From assembly GCA_024402635.1 (NCBI GenBank), contig JAKSTJ010000006.1, positions 1-64,000 of the forward strand: a stretch of 64,000 bases of DNA, written 5' to 3'. Position numbers and translations under genes: made by a program. The notes beneath the pieces were generated by a model. That model did no database searches, was not told the DNA's origin, and saw only the letters and a program-made list of their open reading frames with translations. The DNA comes from Treponema sp. (lineage in GTDB: Bacteria; Spirochaetota; Spirochaetia; Treponematales; Treponemataceae). Below are positions 26,454 through 35,615 of the stretch, piece by piece (position 1 is the first letter of the stretch; each line of letters begins with the position of its first letter).

Positions 26454-26898
26454 AAATTGGGATAGCAAGTGCACTGGCTGGTGAAAGTAAAATGCTCTTG
26501 TTTTGGCAAGACTGTGAAATTGAATCACTCAAACCTTTAGAACAACTTTCTGAACAAGAAGATCCAAGACCTTCACAACAGTCAGTCATTGTCTGTTTTA
26601 AGAAAATTACTCCGGCAACAGTACCACCGATAACTAAAATTCCTCCTACAACTGAAGCAGTAATAACCAATGCTTTTTTTGTTGGAGACCAAGGTTCTTT
26701 TTCTGGAGCAGCTGGAGCTTCTAAATCAGTATTGATAGAATCCAAATCAGTTTCTTCATCAGCAGTAAGTTCTATAGCTGAAGATGGCAATCCACCACCA
26801 AATCCTGAATACTGGTATGCAGCAGGTTTAGCAAATATACAAACGTTAAAGCCAAGAAGAATACAAGTTACTGTAATAGTTTTAAGTAATTTATTCAT
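26443..26898 (-). CDS. Small envelope protein with TM segment and Cys-rich C-terminus
   Basis: A 151-residue protein. The ATG at 26898 is fixed by AAGGAGG directly upstream, and a longer in-frame start at 26982 is less likely. It has a signal peptide (IFA-KP, about 23), an acidic linker, a transmembrane segment at about 75-100 and a tail with five cysteines (107, 108, 115, 119, 131). It is the first gene of the minus-strand envelope run and overlaps the YidD-fusion gene by 11 bp. No family is recognised. Confidence 0.65.
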   Translation of the reverse strand: MNKLLKTITVTCILLGFNVCIFAKPAAYQYSGFGGGLPSSAIELTADEETDLDSINTDLEAPAAPEKEPWSPTKKALVITASVVGGILVIGGTVAGVIFLKQTMTDCCEGLGSSCSESCSKGLSDSISQSCQNKSILLSPASALAIPIYVP

Positions 26899-27083
26899 AT
26901 TAAACCTCCTTATGGAAAATAAAAAAAATACCTTAATTAGACATAGTTTAAATAAAATTATATATGTCAAATAATAAAACAATTTTTAAATAAAAGGTAA
27001 CAAAGATTTTTTTAATTACTTAATTATCGGTATGTTTATTATAACACAGTAATAAAAAAATGCACTCATGCCGATAAAAAAAT

Positions 27084-28277
27084 ATGAAATTTTCAACTAA
27101 ATTAGCATTTGTTTTTTTTATTTCAATTCTCTCGGCCGGAAAAGTTTTTTCTCAGGATAATTCCTTAAAACTTTCTCCTGAAAATATTGTAATTACAGCA
27201 AGAACTGATGGCTCTGGTTTTGATCTTTACGTTAAAAAAACTCCAGATGTTAATTCGATTTTATTAACAGAATCAATAAAAGATTATGCTGGAAATAACG
27301 ACAATTATGCTTACAGAGCTACAGAGTATAATCCTGTAAATGGTGATGAAATCCGCTATCTTAACGGACAGATTTTAAATTCCGAATGGGCAAAATTCAG
27401 TCTGGTTGATTCAACTCCAGAAAAAACTCCATATTTTACAGAAGAAGCTTTTCATATTTATATTCCAAATAAACTTGTGTTTGGGTATACCTGGTCAAGA
27501 TATGGACAGGTTGAAGTTGGAAACAGAACTTTTATAAATATCCGGACTTTCGAAAAATTATATGCAGATCATTCTGGAAAATTTGCTGATAATCCTTTCT
27601 ATATGAATCTTCTTGTTGTAGAAAAACCTAAACAGGAAGAACCAATTTATGAAACTCTTGTAAAAAAAGAAGAAACTGAACCTGAATATGATACGAGCAT
27701 TTATAATCAGGTTGCAAATCAAAAACTGGCAGAAATTTCAGAAGAAATGATTTACAGTAAAGGTCCATCATCTTTAGTCAGCGATATTATGAAGATTTTA
27801 AACAAATTGCGTGGAAATGCTGATGTAGTTTTTGTTATTGATGGAACAGGAAGTATGGATGATGATTTAACCGCACTGAAACAGAGTTTGATTCCTTCAA
27901 TTCGTTTAGTTGTTGGAGGCGAAAATACAAATTACGGTCTTGTTGTTTATCGTGATTATGATACTTATGTAAGTGCTCCTTATAAAGATTTACCAACTCA
28001 TATTTTTAATATGGGAAAAAATCTTGATACATTCCAGGCTGATTTAGTTTCTATTGCAGCATACGGTGGTGGTGATACTCCTGAAGCTGTTTATGAAGCA
28101 ATTTTTACAGCAATAGATGGATTTAACTGGCGTGAAGGAACTACAAAAAGGATTATTTTGATTGGTGATGCTGAACCTCATCCTGAACCAAGAGGAAGCG
28201 GTTTGTATTCAAAAGAATATGTAATGAATCTGGCAGCAGAAAAGGGAATTAAAGTAACCACAATTCTACTGCCATAA
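27084..28277 (+). CDS. Exported von Willebrand factor A-domain protein
   Basis: A 397-residue protein with a signal peptide (cleavage near VFS-QD, about 24), an N-terminal beta-rich domain (about 30-190), an acidic linker and a C-terminal VWA domain (about 245-397). The metal-ion-dependent adhesion site starts at D253 in VIDGTGSMDDD, where Thr replaces the usual first Ser, and GGGDTPEA supplies the later ligands. This suggests metal-dependent protein binding in the periplasm or at the surface. The partner is unknown. It lies opposite the YidD-fusion operon but shares no clear promoter with it. Confidence 0.8.
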   Translation: MKFSTKLAFVFFISILSAGKVFSQDNSLKLSPENIVITARTDGSGFDLYVKKTPDVNSILLTESIKDYAGNNDNYAYRATEYNPVNGDEIRYLNGQILNSEWAKFSLVDSTPEKTPYFTEEAFHIYIPNKLVFGYTWSRYGQVEVGNRTFINIRTFEKLYADHSGKFADNPFYMNLLVVEKPKQEEPIYETLVKKEETEPEYDTSIYNQVANQKLAEISEEMIYSKGPSSLVSDIMKILNKLRGNADVVFVIDGTGSMDDDLTALKQSLIPSIRLVVGGENTNYGLVVYRDYDTYVSAPYKDLPTHIFNMGKNLDTFQADLVSIAAYGGGDTPEAVYEAIFTAIDGFNWREGTTKRIILIGDAEPHPEPRGSGLYSKEYVMNLAAEKGIKVTTILLP

Positions 28278-28284
28278 TTAAGAT

Positions 28285-28686
28285 TTATTTCTTAAGTTTT
28301 TCTAAAACATCAGCTGGAATTTTATCCATGCCTTTTTCAGAAAGAGTTCTAAAAGATGGATTAAGACTTCCGGCTGGAACCGACTGATATATTTCGATTA
28401 TTTCCTTAAAACATCTGTAAGCTTTTTCGTAATCTTTTGTCTTTAATGCAATATGACCAATTTCATATCTTGCTTCTACGTAAATTGCAGTATCCATTCC
28501 AAAACGAATCAAAGTCTGAGTGTAGTAATAATCAGCTGCTTCGTAATTTCCATTGGAATAAGCTTCCTGTCCGTACTGCATGATTTGTGTTGCTGTTAAG
28601 TCTGGCGTAATTTCTTTTAATGAATTACATGATATAGCTGTAAAAGCGGCCAGTAAAATTGTTAAAACATAAACTATCTTTTTCAT
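28285..28686 (-). CDS. Small TPR lipoprotein
   Basis: A 133-residue lipoprotein (lipobox AISC, acylated C20). Two TPR-like helical repeats are visible (GQEAYSNGNYEAADYYYTQ and EIGHIALKTKDYEKAYRCF). It probably works as a periplasmic scaffold like BamD/YfgM-type small TPR lipoproteins, but identity is not secure. The start at 28686 is preferred because it begins the signal peptide. A TAAACT box (28694-28699) ends seven bases before it without a ribosome binding site. Confidence 0.7.
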   Translation of the reverse strand: MKKIVYVLTILLAAFTAISCNSLKEITPDLTATQIMQYGQEAYSNGNYEAADYYYTQTLIRFGMDTAIYVEARYEIGHIALKTKDYEKAYRCFKEIIEIYQSVPAGSLNPSFRTLSEKGMDKIPADVLEKLKK

Positions 28687-28788
28687 GATTAGAAGTTTAC
28701 AGCAAGGTTGTATATGTTTCAATAAAAATAATTATGTGATAAAATCATTATTATACATTAATTTGAATTTAACCTTCATGGAGGATAT

Positions 28789-29748
28789 ATGAAAGTTTTA
28801 GTAATTGGTGGAGCCGGATATATTGGAAGCCACGTTGTAAAAGAAATGATGAAAGCTGGTCATGAAGTAACTGTTTTTGATAATCTTTCCAGCGGTTTAC
28901 GATGTAATCTTTTCCCTCAGAATGGATTTATTTATGGAAATATTTTAATTCCTGCAGATTTGGATGCTGCTTTTGAACAGGGCTTTGATGCATTTGTTCA
29001 TCTTGCTGCTTTTAAAGCTGCCGGTGAATCTATGATTAAACCAGAAAAATATTCTGTAAATAATATTACAGGTACATTAAACATTATGAATTCAGCAATG
29101 AAGTACAATTGTAAAAAAATGATTTTCTCTTCATCTGCTGCAACTTTTGGTGAACCACAGTATTTGCCAATGGACGAAAATCATCCTCAGAATCCAATCA
29201 ACTATTATGGATTTACAAAACTTGAAATTGAACGTTATATGACCTGGTATGATCAGTTGAAAGGTTTAAGATTTGCTGCATTACGTTATTTTAATGCTGC
29301 AGGTTATGATCCAGAAGGTGAAATTCGTGGTCTTGAACAGAAACCAGAAAATCTTCTTCCACGTGTAATGGAAGCCGCTCTTGGTCAGCGTGAACTTAAG
29401 ATTTTCGGAACTGATTATGATACTCGTGATGGAACTTGTATTAGAGATTATGTACACGTTACAGACTTAGCAAGAGCTCATGTTATGGCTTTAGATTATA
29501 TTGCTAAAAACGATAAGAGTTTAAAATTAAACCTTGGAACAGAAAAGGGAACAACTGTAAAAGAAATTATTGAAGCTGCACGTAAAATTACAGGAAAACC
29601 AATTCCAGCTGGTGAAGAACCACGTCGTCCTGGAGATCCTGCAAGTCTTTATACAACTTCAAAACTTGCAAAAGAACTCTTGGGATGGGAACCTAAATAT
29701 TCTGATGTAGATACTTTAGTAAAAACTACATGGGAAGTTTATAAATAG
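28789..29748 (+). CDS. galE: UDP-glucose 4-epimerase
   Basis: A 319-residue short-chain dehydrogenase-type epimerase interconverting UDP-glucose and UDP-galactose for glycan and glycolipid synthesis. GGAGYIGS (about 7-14) binds NAD, SSSAATFG and YYGFTK give the Ser-Tyr-Lys catalytic set, and ALRYFNAAG and EPRRPGDPASLY match GalE. GGAGGATAT precedes the start. It is slightly shorter than the usual 330-340 residues but complete. Confidence 0.93.
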   Translation: MKVLVIGGAGYIGSHVVKEMMKAGHEVTVFDNLSSGLRCNLFPQNGFIYGNILIPADLDAAFEQGFDAFVHLAAFKAAGESMIKPEKYSVNNITGTLNIMNSAMKYNCKKMIFSSSAATFGEPQYLPMDENHPQNPINYYGFTKLEIERYMTWYDQLKGLRFAALRYFNAAGYDPEGEIRGLEQKPENLLPRVMEAALGQRELKIFGTDYDTRDGTCIRDYVHVTDLARAHVMALDYIAKNDKSLKLNLGTEKGTTVKEIIEAARKITGKPIPAGEEPRRPGDPASLYTTSKLAKELLGWEPKYSDVDTLVKTTWEVYK

Positions 29749-29757
29749 GTTTTTATT

Positions 29758-30297
29758 TTAATATTTTGCTCTTTCGCCACCAATTAATTTTGGTCGGCAC
29801 CATGCGGCTGTTACATGTGCATTTCCAATTTGATTTTGAGTTGGGTGTAATGGAACAGCCACATCTTTTAAATGCATACCAATCAGAACATCACCAATAT
29901 CAATTCCTGCAGACGCTTTTATATGTTCAACTACAACTGCTTTTGAAAAACCATAGTATGCTGCGGTTGCAAAAGATCCGCCACCATGAAGCCATGGAAC
30001 AACAGAAACTTCTTCATAACCATATTTTTCAGCGCATTTTTCTTCTATAACTAATGCTCTATTTAAATGTTCGCAACACTGGCAGGCAAGAAAAAGATTT
30101 TTAGAATCAAGAATTTCTTTTGCTGTTTCAAAAACAATTTTTCCAATTTCTTCAGAAGAATTCTTTCCCATTTTTCCACCGGCAATTTCGCTGGAAGAAC
30201 ATCCAATCACAAAAATTGAACCTTCTTTCTGTGGATGAGCATTTAATAATTCGTTTAAAAGGTTTTGAACCTGATTTTTTATTTCTTTTAATTCCAT
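29758..30297 (-). CDS. UPF0340 (YwlG/DUF436) family protein
   Basis: A 179-residue cytoplasmic protein matching the YwlG family. Signatures are VIGCSSSEIAGGKMGKNSS, the CQCCEHLNRALV cysteine cluster, VPWLHGGGSFATAAY and HLKDVAVPLH. The cellular role of the family is not established. It converges on galE. The ATG lacks an obvious ribosome binding site. Confidence 0.88.
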   Translation of the reverse strand: MELKEIKNQVQNLLNELLNAHPQKEGSIFVIGCSSSEIAGGKMGKNSSEEIGKIVFETAKEILDSKNLFLACQCCEHLNRALVIEEKCAEKYGYEEVSVVPWLHGGGSFATAAYYGFSKAVVVEHIKASAGIDIGDVLIGMHLKDVAVPLHPTQNQIGNAHVTAAWCRPKLIGGERAKY

Positions 30298-30398
30298 GGT
30301 TTATTTTTAGCATAAATTTTGCTTCAGGTCATAAATTTTTTTTAAAAAAGTGTATTTTTTATTCAATTGAAAGCATATTTACTTTTAGAGGATTTAAT

Positions 30399-31370
30399 AT
30401 GAAAAAGTTTTTTGTTTTATTTTTTGCTGTACTGATGGTTTCCTGTTCCATTGAGCCGTCTGGTAAGAATCATTTATCCCTGGCAACCTGGAACGTTCAG
30501 ACTTTTTTTGATGGAAAGAAAGATGGATGTGAATATTCAGAATTTAAGAAAGGTGATAACTGGTCTATAGAAAAATATGAAGTTCGGTTAAACCGGCTTT
30601 GTAATGTAATAACTCAACTGGATTGTGATGTAATTGTACTGGAAGAGCTGGAAAATGAAGGTATTATTTATGATATCAGTAATCGTCTGGCGGGGAATGC
30701 CTGGAATCAGAAGAAAAACTGGAATTATGCTTGTTTTGCGAAAAATCCCGGGTCTTCTATAGGCTGCGGAATTCTTTCCAGATTTGAATTATCTGATTTA
30801 AAGATTCACAATCTGGATATTCGTACTATTGAAAATCAACCATCTATGCGACCGATTATGGAAGTTACAATTAATTCTGGTAATAAAAAAGTTCAGCTTT
30901 TTGTAAATCATTGGAAATCAAAATCAGGAGATGCCGAAGAATCTGAAATCTGGCGGGATTTACAGGAAAATCTTTTGTGTTCCTGTATAAATAATCTTGA
31001 AGAAGAAAATCCTTATTTTTTAATTTGTGGTGATTTTAACAGAGATGCTCTGGAATTCAGAAAAACTGAAAAAGGAATTGTAAATTTAAGATGCGGAAAT
31101 TATGGCTGCAAAGATGAATTATTGAATTCCTGCTGGTTTGATTCAGACGGTAATCTGATTCCTGGACAAGGCAGCTATTATTATAAAGACAATTGGGAAA
31201 GAATAGATCACATTTTTACAAGTCAGAATTTTGTTTTAGAAAATTTTGAAGTGTTTTCAAATGGAGAATGGTGCACTGAAGAAGGAATTCCTAAGTCCTA
31301 TAAAATTTTTACAGGAGAAGGTTATTCTGATCATGTTCCGTTAAAAGCTCTTCTTTCTTACAAGGAATAG
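30399..31370 (+). CDS. Exported endonuclease/exonuclease/phosphatase-family lipoprotein
   Basis: A 323-residue lipoprotein (lipobox MVSC, C16) with the DNase I-like EEP fold. LATWNVQTFFDGKK, VIVLEELEN, FVNHWKSKSGD, ICGDFNRDA, RIDHIFTS and YSDHVPLKALL carry the metal and catalytic His/Asp residues in order. It could be a secreted nuclease that scavenges nucleotides, or a phosphodiesterase. Start 30399 follows a weak AGAGGAT site. A longer upstream frame has no export signal. Its 3' end overlaps the convergent methylase gene by 30 bp. Confidence 0.88.
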   Translation: MKKFFVLFFAVLMVSCSIEPSGKNHLSLATWNVQTFFDGKKDGCEYSEFKKGDNWSIEKYEVRLNRLCNVITQLDCDVIVLEELENEGIIYDISNRLAGNAWNQKKNWNYACFAKNPGSSIGCGILSRFELSDLKIHNLDIRTIENQPSMRPIMEVTINSGNKKVQLFVNHWKSKSGDAEESEIWRDLQENLLCSCINNLEEENPYFLICGDFNRDALEFRKTEKGIVNLRCGNYGCKDELLNSCWFDSDGNLIPGQGSYYYKDNWERIDHIFTSQNFVLENFEVFSNGEWCTEEGIPKSYKIFTGEGYSDHVPLKALLSYKE

Positions 31371-32519
31371 ATATTCTTTTAGATGAATTTCTCTTTCTTT
31401 TAAGTTTCGTGAACCTCGGAATGTATTGTACTGAGATTCCAGAACCTGGACAGTTCCACATTTTTCCAGAAGTTGTGTCATTTCTTCTTTTGAAATGAAC
31501 CCTTCGGAGTTAAAAGAGATTAGAACATATCTGGCTCGAACATTATTTACAAGGTCGTAGAAAACCTGACAGACTTGTTTCTTTTTGTTATATGAGGATC
31601 TATTCCAGTTTTTGGGTATACCTGAAACACGGCTGATTTTATCTTCTTCCGGACGGCTGTAATTTGCGATTAAGTTCAGCATAAAATAATTGGAGCCATA
31701 AGGATGTTGATTGTATGGCGGATCAAAATATGCCAGATCAAAGATTTTATCATTGCCAGCGTTTTTGTAGAGTTCTTCTGTGCATACTAAATCATTTGCA
31801 TTTTGATTAAAAACCTGGGATTGTGAGCTAAAAGTAGAGAAGACTGGGAGTGGTAAAGAAATTTGTCCTAGTATTCTGGAAAGTGCATTTTTACCGTTAC
31901 CACCAAATTGACCTGTACCTGTTCGGGAATTTTTATAGAATCCTTTAAAAATTCCTGCTGTATTTGCGTGAATTGAAGCTTCGGACAGTAATGGGGCAAT
32001 GAAGAAATGTCTTAAATCGTAAGGTATTTCTTCAATAAGCTGGCGGCTTATGTCGATATAATTTGCATTGTATGGAGTGTAAAAACAACGTTCAGTTTTC
32101 TGAATGTTTTCCATATCTACAGGAGAATAAAGTTCTGAAATAAAACCTGGAGTTTTATAAGTATTATTGTGTCTGTCCTTTTCCAATTGTTCCATTTTTT
32201 CCTGAATCTGGGAAATCAATTGAGAATGTATCTGTTTCAATTGATTTTCCAGTTCTGGAGTTTTATTTGAAAGGTAACATTTACTAATAATACAGGCGTA
32301 GTTTTCCAGATCATTAACAGCTATGAATGACGAATATTGTTTTAGAAATCTGGAAACAATGCCACTTCCAGCAAAAATGTCCAGACAGGTCAGTTTGTCT
32401 TTGTTCAAATCTTTACGAACAATATCAACTGCCTGCTGAATAAATGGTAAAAGAGACCGCTTATTTCCTATGTATGTGATTAACTGGGACTGTAAGTATT
32501 CTGGATTTTCTGTATTCAT
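31341..32519 (-). CDS. D12-class N6-adenine DNA methyltransferase
   Basis: A 392-residue DNA adenine methylase. It has YIGNKRSLLPFI near the N-terminus, the SAM-binding CLDIFAGSGIVSRF and the catalytic DPPY in FDPPYNQHPYGSNYF. The recognition sequence cannot be read from the protein. No restriction endonuclease or specificity gene lies beside it, so it looks like an orphan (Dam-like or regulatory) methylase or a relic of a restriction system. It follows aroA by 26 bp on the same strand and overlaps the convergent nuclease by 30 bp. Confidence 0.88.
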   Translation of the reverse strand: MNTENPEYLQSQLITYIGNKRSLLPFIQQAVDIVRKDLNKDKLTCLDIFAGSGIVSRFLKQYSSFIAVNDLENYACIISKCYLSNKTPELENQLKQIHSQLISQIQEKMEQLEKDRHNNTYKTPGFISELYSPVDMENIQKTERCFYTPYNANYIDISRQLIEEIPYDLRHFFIAPLLSEASIHANTAGIFKGFYKNSRTGTGQFGGNGKNALSRILGQISLPLPVFSTFSSQSQVFNQNANDLVCTEELYKNAGNDKIFDLAYFDPPYNQHPYGSNYFMLNLIANYSRPEEDKISRVSGIPKNWNRSSYNKKKQVCQVFYDLVNNVRARYVLISFNSEGFISKEEMTQLLEKCGTVQVLESQYNTFRGSRNLKEREIHLKEYLFLVRKKSF

Positions 32520-32545
32520 TCTATTTGCGAGTCCCGTTAAATTTT

Positions 32546-33901
32546 CTATTTTTCGATTTCAATGAAACCGGCACCAATTGTATTCATAACTTCAAAGAAA
32601 TGAGGGAATGTGACACTGCACCATTCAGCATCTTTTACAATAAGTTTCTCATTATCTTTTAATGCTAAACCAAGACAGGCAAGAGACATAACGATTCGGT
32701 GATCTTTATATGATTCAACTTCACCACCATGAATTACAAATTCTGGATTTGCCTGACCATTTTCCAGTAAAGGTGAATGTCCGTGAACAATAAGACAATC
32801 ATCGCCTTCTTCAAGAACTGCACCTAATTTAGAAAGTTCTGTTCGCATTGCCCAGATTCTATCAGTTTCTTTTTTGCGGCAGATTTCAACATCGGTAAAA
32901 GTTGTAGTTCCTTCTATAAAGCAGGCAATTACTGCCAAAGCACAAATTGCATCAGGGAAATCAGAAATATTAATTGTAAGGTTTCCGCTTAAACGTTTTC
33001 CGCCTGTTACTGTTAATGTGCAGTCTTTTTTATCCCACACAATATCTGCTCCAGCTTTCTGTAAAACTTCAACAATTTTATCATCACCCTGACTGCCAGA
33101 ACCATCAATATTATTAATTACAATTTTACTGTCGGTCATTAATGCTGCGATTAAAGGAAATGCTACACCTTCCCAATCAGAAGGAACGGCTTTATCAAAG
33201 GCTTTAATGTTTACAGGACCATCAACTTCCACAGTTTTAAAATCATCTGAAATGCGGCAATTTACTCCTACCGATTCCAGCCACAATTTTGTCATTGTAA
33301 GATATGGAGTTTCTTTTGGAGTTGCAAGATTCATGTGGAGAGTACCGTTTAATTTAGTTGCAGCCATCATAAATCCGCTGATGTATTGAGACAATTTTCC
33401 GTCGGTGTTTAGTTCTTTTGAAACATCAATTGGTCCGCAAAATTTAAATGGGGGACAGAGCGGTTTTCCTGTTGGATTAGGAAGACATTCTGCTTTTGCA
33501 CCAAATTGATTTAAAGCATCAATCAAATGGCCAACTGGTCTTGTACAGATTGATTCATCTCCAGTAAATGTACATTCGCCCGATAAAGTTGAAAGAACCG
33601 GACAAAGGAAGTACATTAATGAGCCGGAATTACCAACATCAATTTTATCTTCTGGAAGGTGAAGATTTTTTCCTGCACCTTCAACAATCCATGTATTTTC
33701 TTTTGATGTAAGGTCAACTTTTGCGCCAACCTGTTTTATTGCAGCGGCAGTTGAAAGACAGTCGTTACTTGGAAGAGGATTTGCAATATGAGATGTGCCT
33801 TCTGCCATTGAAGCTAAAATTAAAGCACGAATTGTATGGCTTTTTGATCCTGGAACTGTAATGTTTCCAGATAATTTTGTTTTTTGAGCTGAAATTTTCA
33901 T
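32546..33901 (-). CDS. aroA: 5-enolpyruvylshikimate-3-phosphate synthase
   Basis: AroA joins phosphoenolpyruvate to shikimate 3-phosphate, the sixth step of the shikimate pathway. The 451-residue protein has VPGSKSHTIRALILA at the start, the DGKLSQYISGFMMAA segment, FPDAICALAVIACF and KETDRIWAMRTEL. It is full length. No other aro gene is nearby. GATAAT (33910-33915) ends eight bases before the ATG, so a leaderless transcript is likely. One motif copy in antisense encodes PLCPPF (33452-33460). Confidence 0.93.
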   Translation of the reverse strand: MKISAQKTKLSGNITVPGSKSHTIRALILASMAEGTSHIANPLPSNDCLSTAAAIKQVGAKVDLTSKENTWIVEGAGKNLHLPEDKIDVGNSGSLMYFLCPVLSTLSGECTFTGDESICTRPVGHLIDALNQFGAKAECLPNPTGKPLCPPFKFCGPIDVSKELNTDGKLSQYISGFMMAATKLNGTLHMNLATPKETPYLTMTKLWLESVGVNCRISDDFKTVEVDGPVNIKAFDKAVPSDWEGVAFPLIAALMTDSKIVINNIDGSGSQGDDKIVEVLQKAGADIVWDKKDCTLTVTGGKRLSGNLTINISDFPDAICALAVIACFIEGTTTFTDVEICRKKETDRIWAMRTELSKLGAVLEEGDDCLIVHGHSPLLENGQANPEFVIHGGEVESYKDHRIVMSLACLGLALKDNEKLIVKDAEWCSVTFPHFFEVMNTIGAGFIEIEK

Positions 33902-33971
33902 TCTTCCATATTATCAAATTAATTAGTTATTGTGAATTGAGCATTGTTATTATTTTTGCTAATATGAATTT

Positions 33972-35600
33972 ATGATTAAAAGAGGGATTATTCACGTAGA
34001 AAATACAGAAGGAATTATTGAATTTGCCCGTTTTCTTGTTGATGAAGGATGGACAATCTTTTCGGCAAATAAAACAGAAGAATTGCTTCGTAGAGAAAAT
34101 GTTCATGTTGAAAAAGAAAATGCTCTTACTGTAAATAATTTTTATTTAAGTGATACAGCTGCTTTAATCAGAAAAATCATGACAACAAAAGATGATAATC
34201 CTATGGATTTTGAAGCAAAAATGAGGGAAGAAAATTCTTTTTCTTTGATTTGTATGAATTTAATTCCTTCAATGAAAATGGAGCCAAAACCTCAGGAAAT
34301 TTCATCAATTCTTTTACCTTCAAATTATTATATTTCAACTATATTAAGAAATTGTGTAGTTAATTATAAAAATCTTTTGATATTAACAGATCCTGCTGAT
34401 TATGAAGAAGCAATTATTCAGTTAAGAACTGACAATATTACAAATGAATTTAGAGAATATCTGGCTGCAAAAGCATTAAATATGGTTTCTGCATATGATG
34501 GTGGAATTTCCAGTTCTGTTCTTATGTCCGATAGTTTAAAAAATGGTAATTTTATGAATTATCTTATGGTTCCATTTGTTAAACAGGAATCTTACGAAAC
34601 CGGTTCAAATTCTCAGCAGATTTCCTGTTTATATAAATATCCTTCTGAATCTGGTGCCGTAAGCAGTTTTAATCGTCATTCAGGATTAAATGCTGATTTT
34701 AATGTTGTTTCAGATGCTGGTTGGTGCTGGGAAGTAATCAGTTTTCTTTATAATAAATTACGTACTCAGTATTCAATTGACAGTACAAATTCTGATGGAT
34801 ACGATTTTATAACTCAGTGTACGCCTTTAACAGGAACAGTTTTTACAATTGCAGTTAAATATAAATCTGTAATTGCAGCGGGACTTGCAACTAATGTAAC
34901 TGATTCTTTTAAGAAAACCTGTACTTATGATTCTGAAAATATAACTGGTGTTACTTTGGGATGTAGTGCTGTAATTGATGAAACTGCCGCTCAAGAAATT
35001 ATTAAAACAAATATTGTGTCTATAGTTGCACCTGGTTTTACTTCAGAAGCTAAAGATATTCTTGCTCAAAATCCAAATATCAGATTAATTCCAATAGTTC
35101 AGACTTCTACAACACCTTTTGATATGCAGCTGGTAAATGGTGGTCTTCTTTTCCAGACAAAAGATAATCAGATATTTTCACATTGGGATTTAAAAACAAA
35201 AATTCGTCCAAGTCAGAATGTTATTGATGAACTGGCATTTGGTATGGTAATTGCCATGTCTTCAAGAACCCATTGCGGAGTTTTAATAAAGGACAATTCA
35301 ATTGTTGGAATTTCTCAATGCTGTAAATCATCTGTAAAAGCAATTGATGATGTTCTGGAAGATGCTAAAGAATTACAGAAACGTTCAGGGGAAGAAAATA
35401 ATCCAGATTATATTATTGCTGATGCATTGATTTGTGATACTGAAGTTCCTTTGTGTGATTCTATGAAAGAATTAATTCGTCTTGGAGTATGCGCAATCAT
35501 TCAGACTGGAACCGAAAAAGCCGATGATAATATTATAAAATATTGTGAAGAATGTGGAGTTTCTTTAATTTTTACAGGAATGACACATATTTCATATTAA
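33972..35600 (+). CDS. Degenerate PurH-like protein (AICAR transformylase/IMP cyclohydrolase fold)
   Basis: A 542-residue protein aligning by eye with PurH along its whole length. It has an MGS-like start (GIIEFARFLVDEGWTIFSANKTEELLR), a central block similar to YGENSHQ...GKALSYNNIAD, and a C-terminal AICAR-transformylase end (VCAIIQTGTEKADDNIIKYC, SLIFTGMTHISY). Key signatures are altered: STGGT of the cyclohydrolase is SANKT, catalytic Lys-His of VKHANPCG reads VKYKSVIA, and KSNA is THCG. A changed or lost activity is therefore inferred. It is 15 bp upstream of mraY. TAATAT (33960-33965) ends six bases before the ATG. Confidence 0.7.
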   Translation: MIKRGIIHVENTEGIIEFARFLVDEGWTIFSANKTEELLRRENVHVEKENALTVNNFYLSDTAALIRKIMTTKDDNPMDFEAKMREENSFSLICMNLIPSMKMEPKPQEISSILLPSNYYISTILRNCVVNYKNLLILTDPADYEEAIIQLRTDNITNEFREYLAAKALNMVSAYDGGISSSVLMSDSLKNGNFMNYLMVPFVKQESYETGSNSQQISCLYKYPSESGAVSSFNRHSGLNADFNVVSDAGWCWEVISFLYNKLRTQYSIDSTNSDGYDFITQCTPLTGTVFTIAVKYKSVIAAGLATNVTDSFKKTCTYDSENITGVTLGCSAVIDETAAQEIIKTNIVSIVAPGFTSEAKDILAQNPNIRLIPIVQTSTTPFDMQLVNGGLLFQTKDNQIFSHWDLKTKIRPSQNVIDELAFGMVIAMSSRTHCGVLIKDNSIVGISQCCKSSVKAIDDVLEDAKELQKRSGEENNPDYIIADALICDTEVPLCDSMKELIRLGVCAIIQTGTEKADDNIIKYCEECGVSLIFTGMTHISY

Positions 35601-35615
35601 ATAAAGAGGAAAAAA

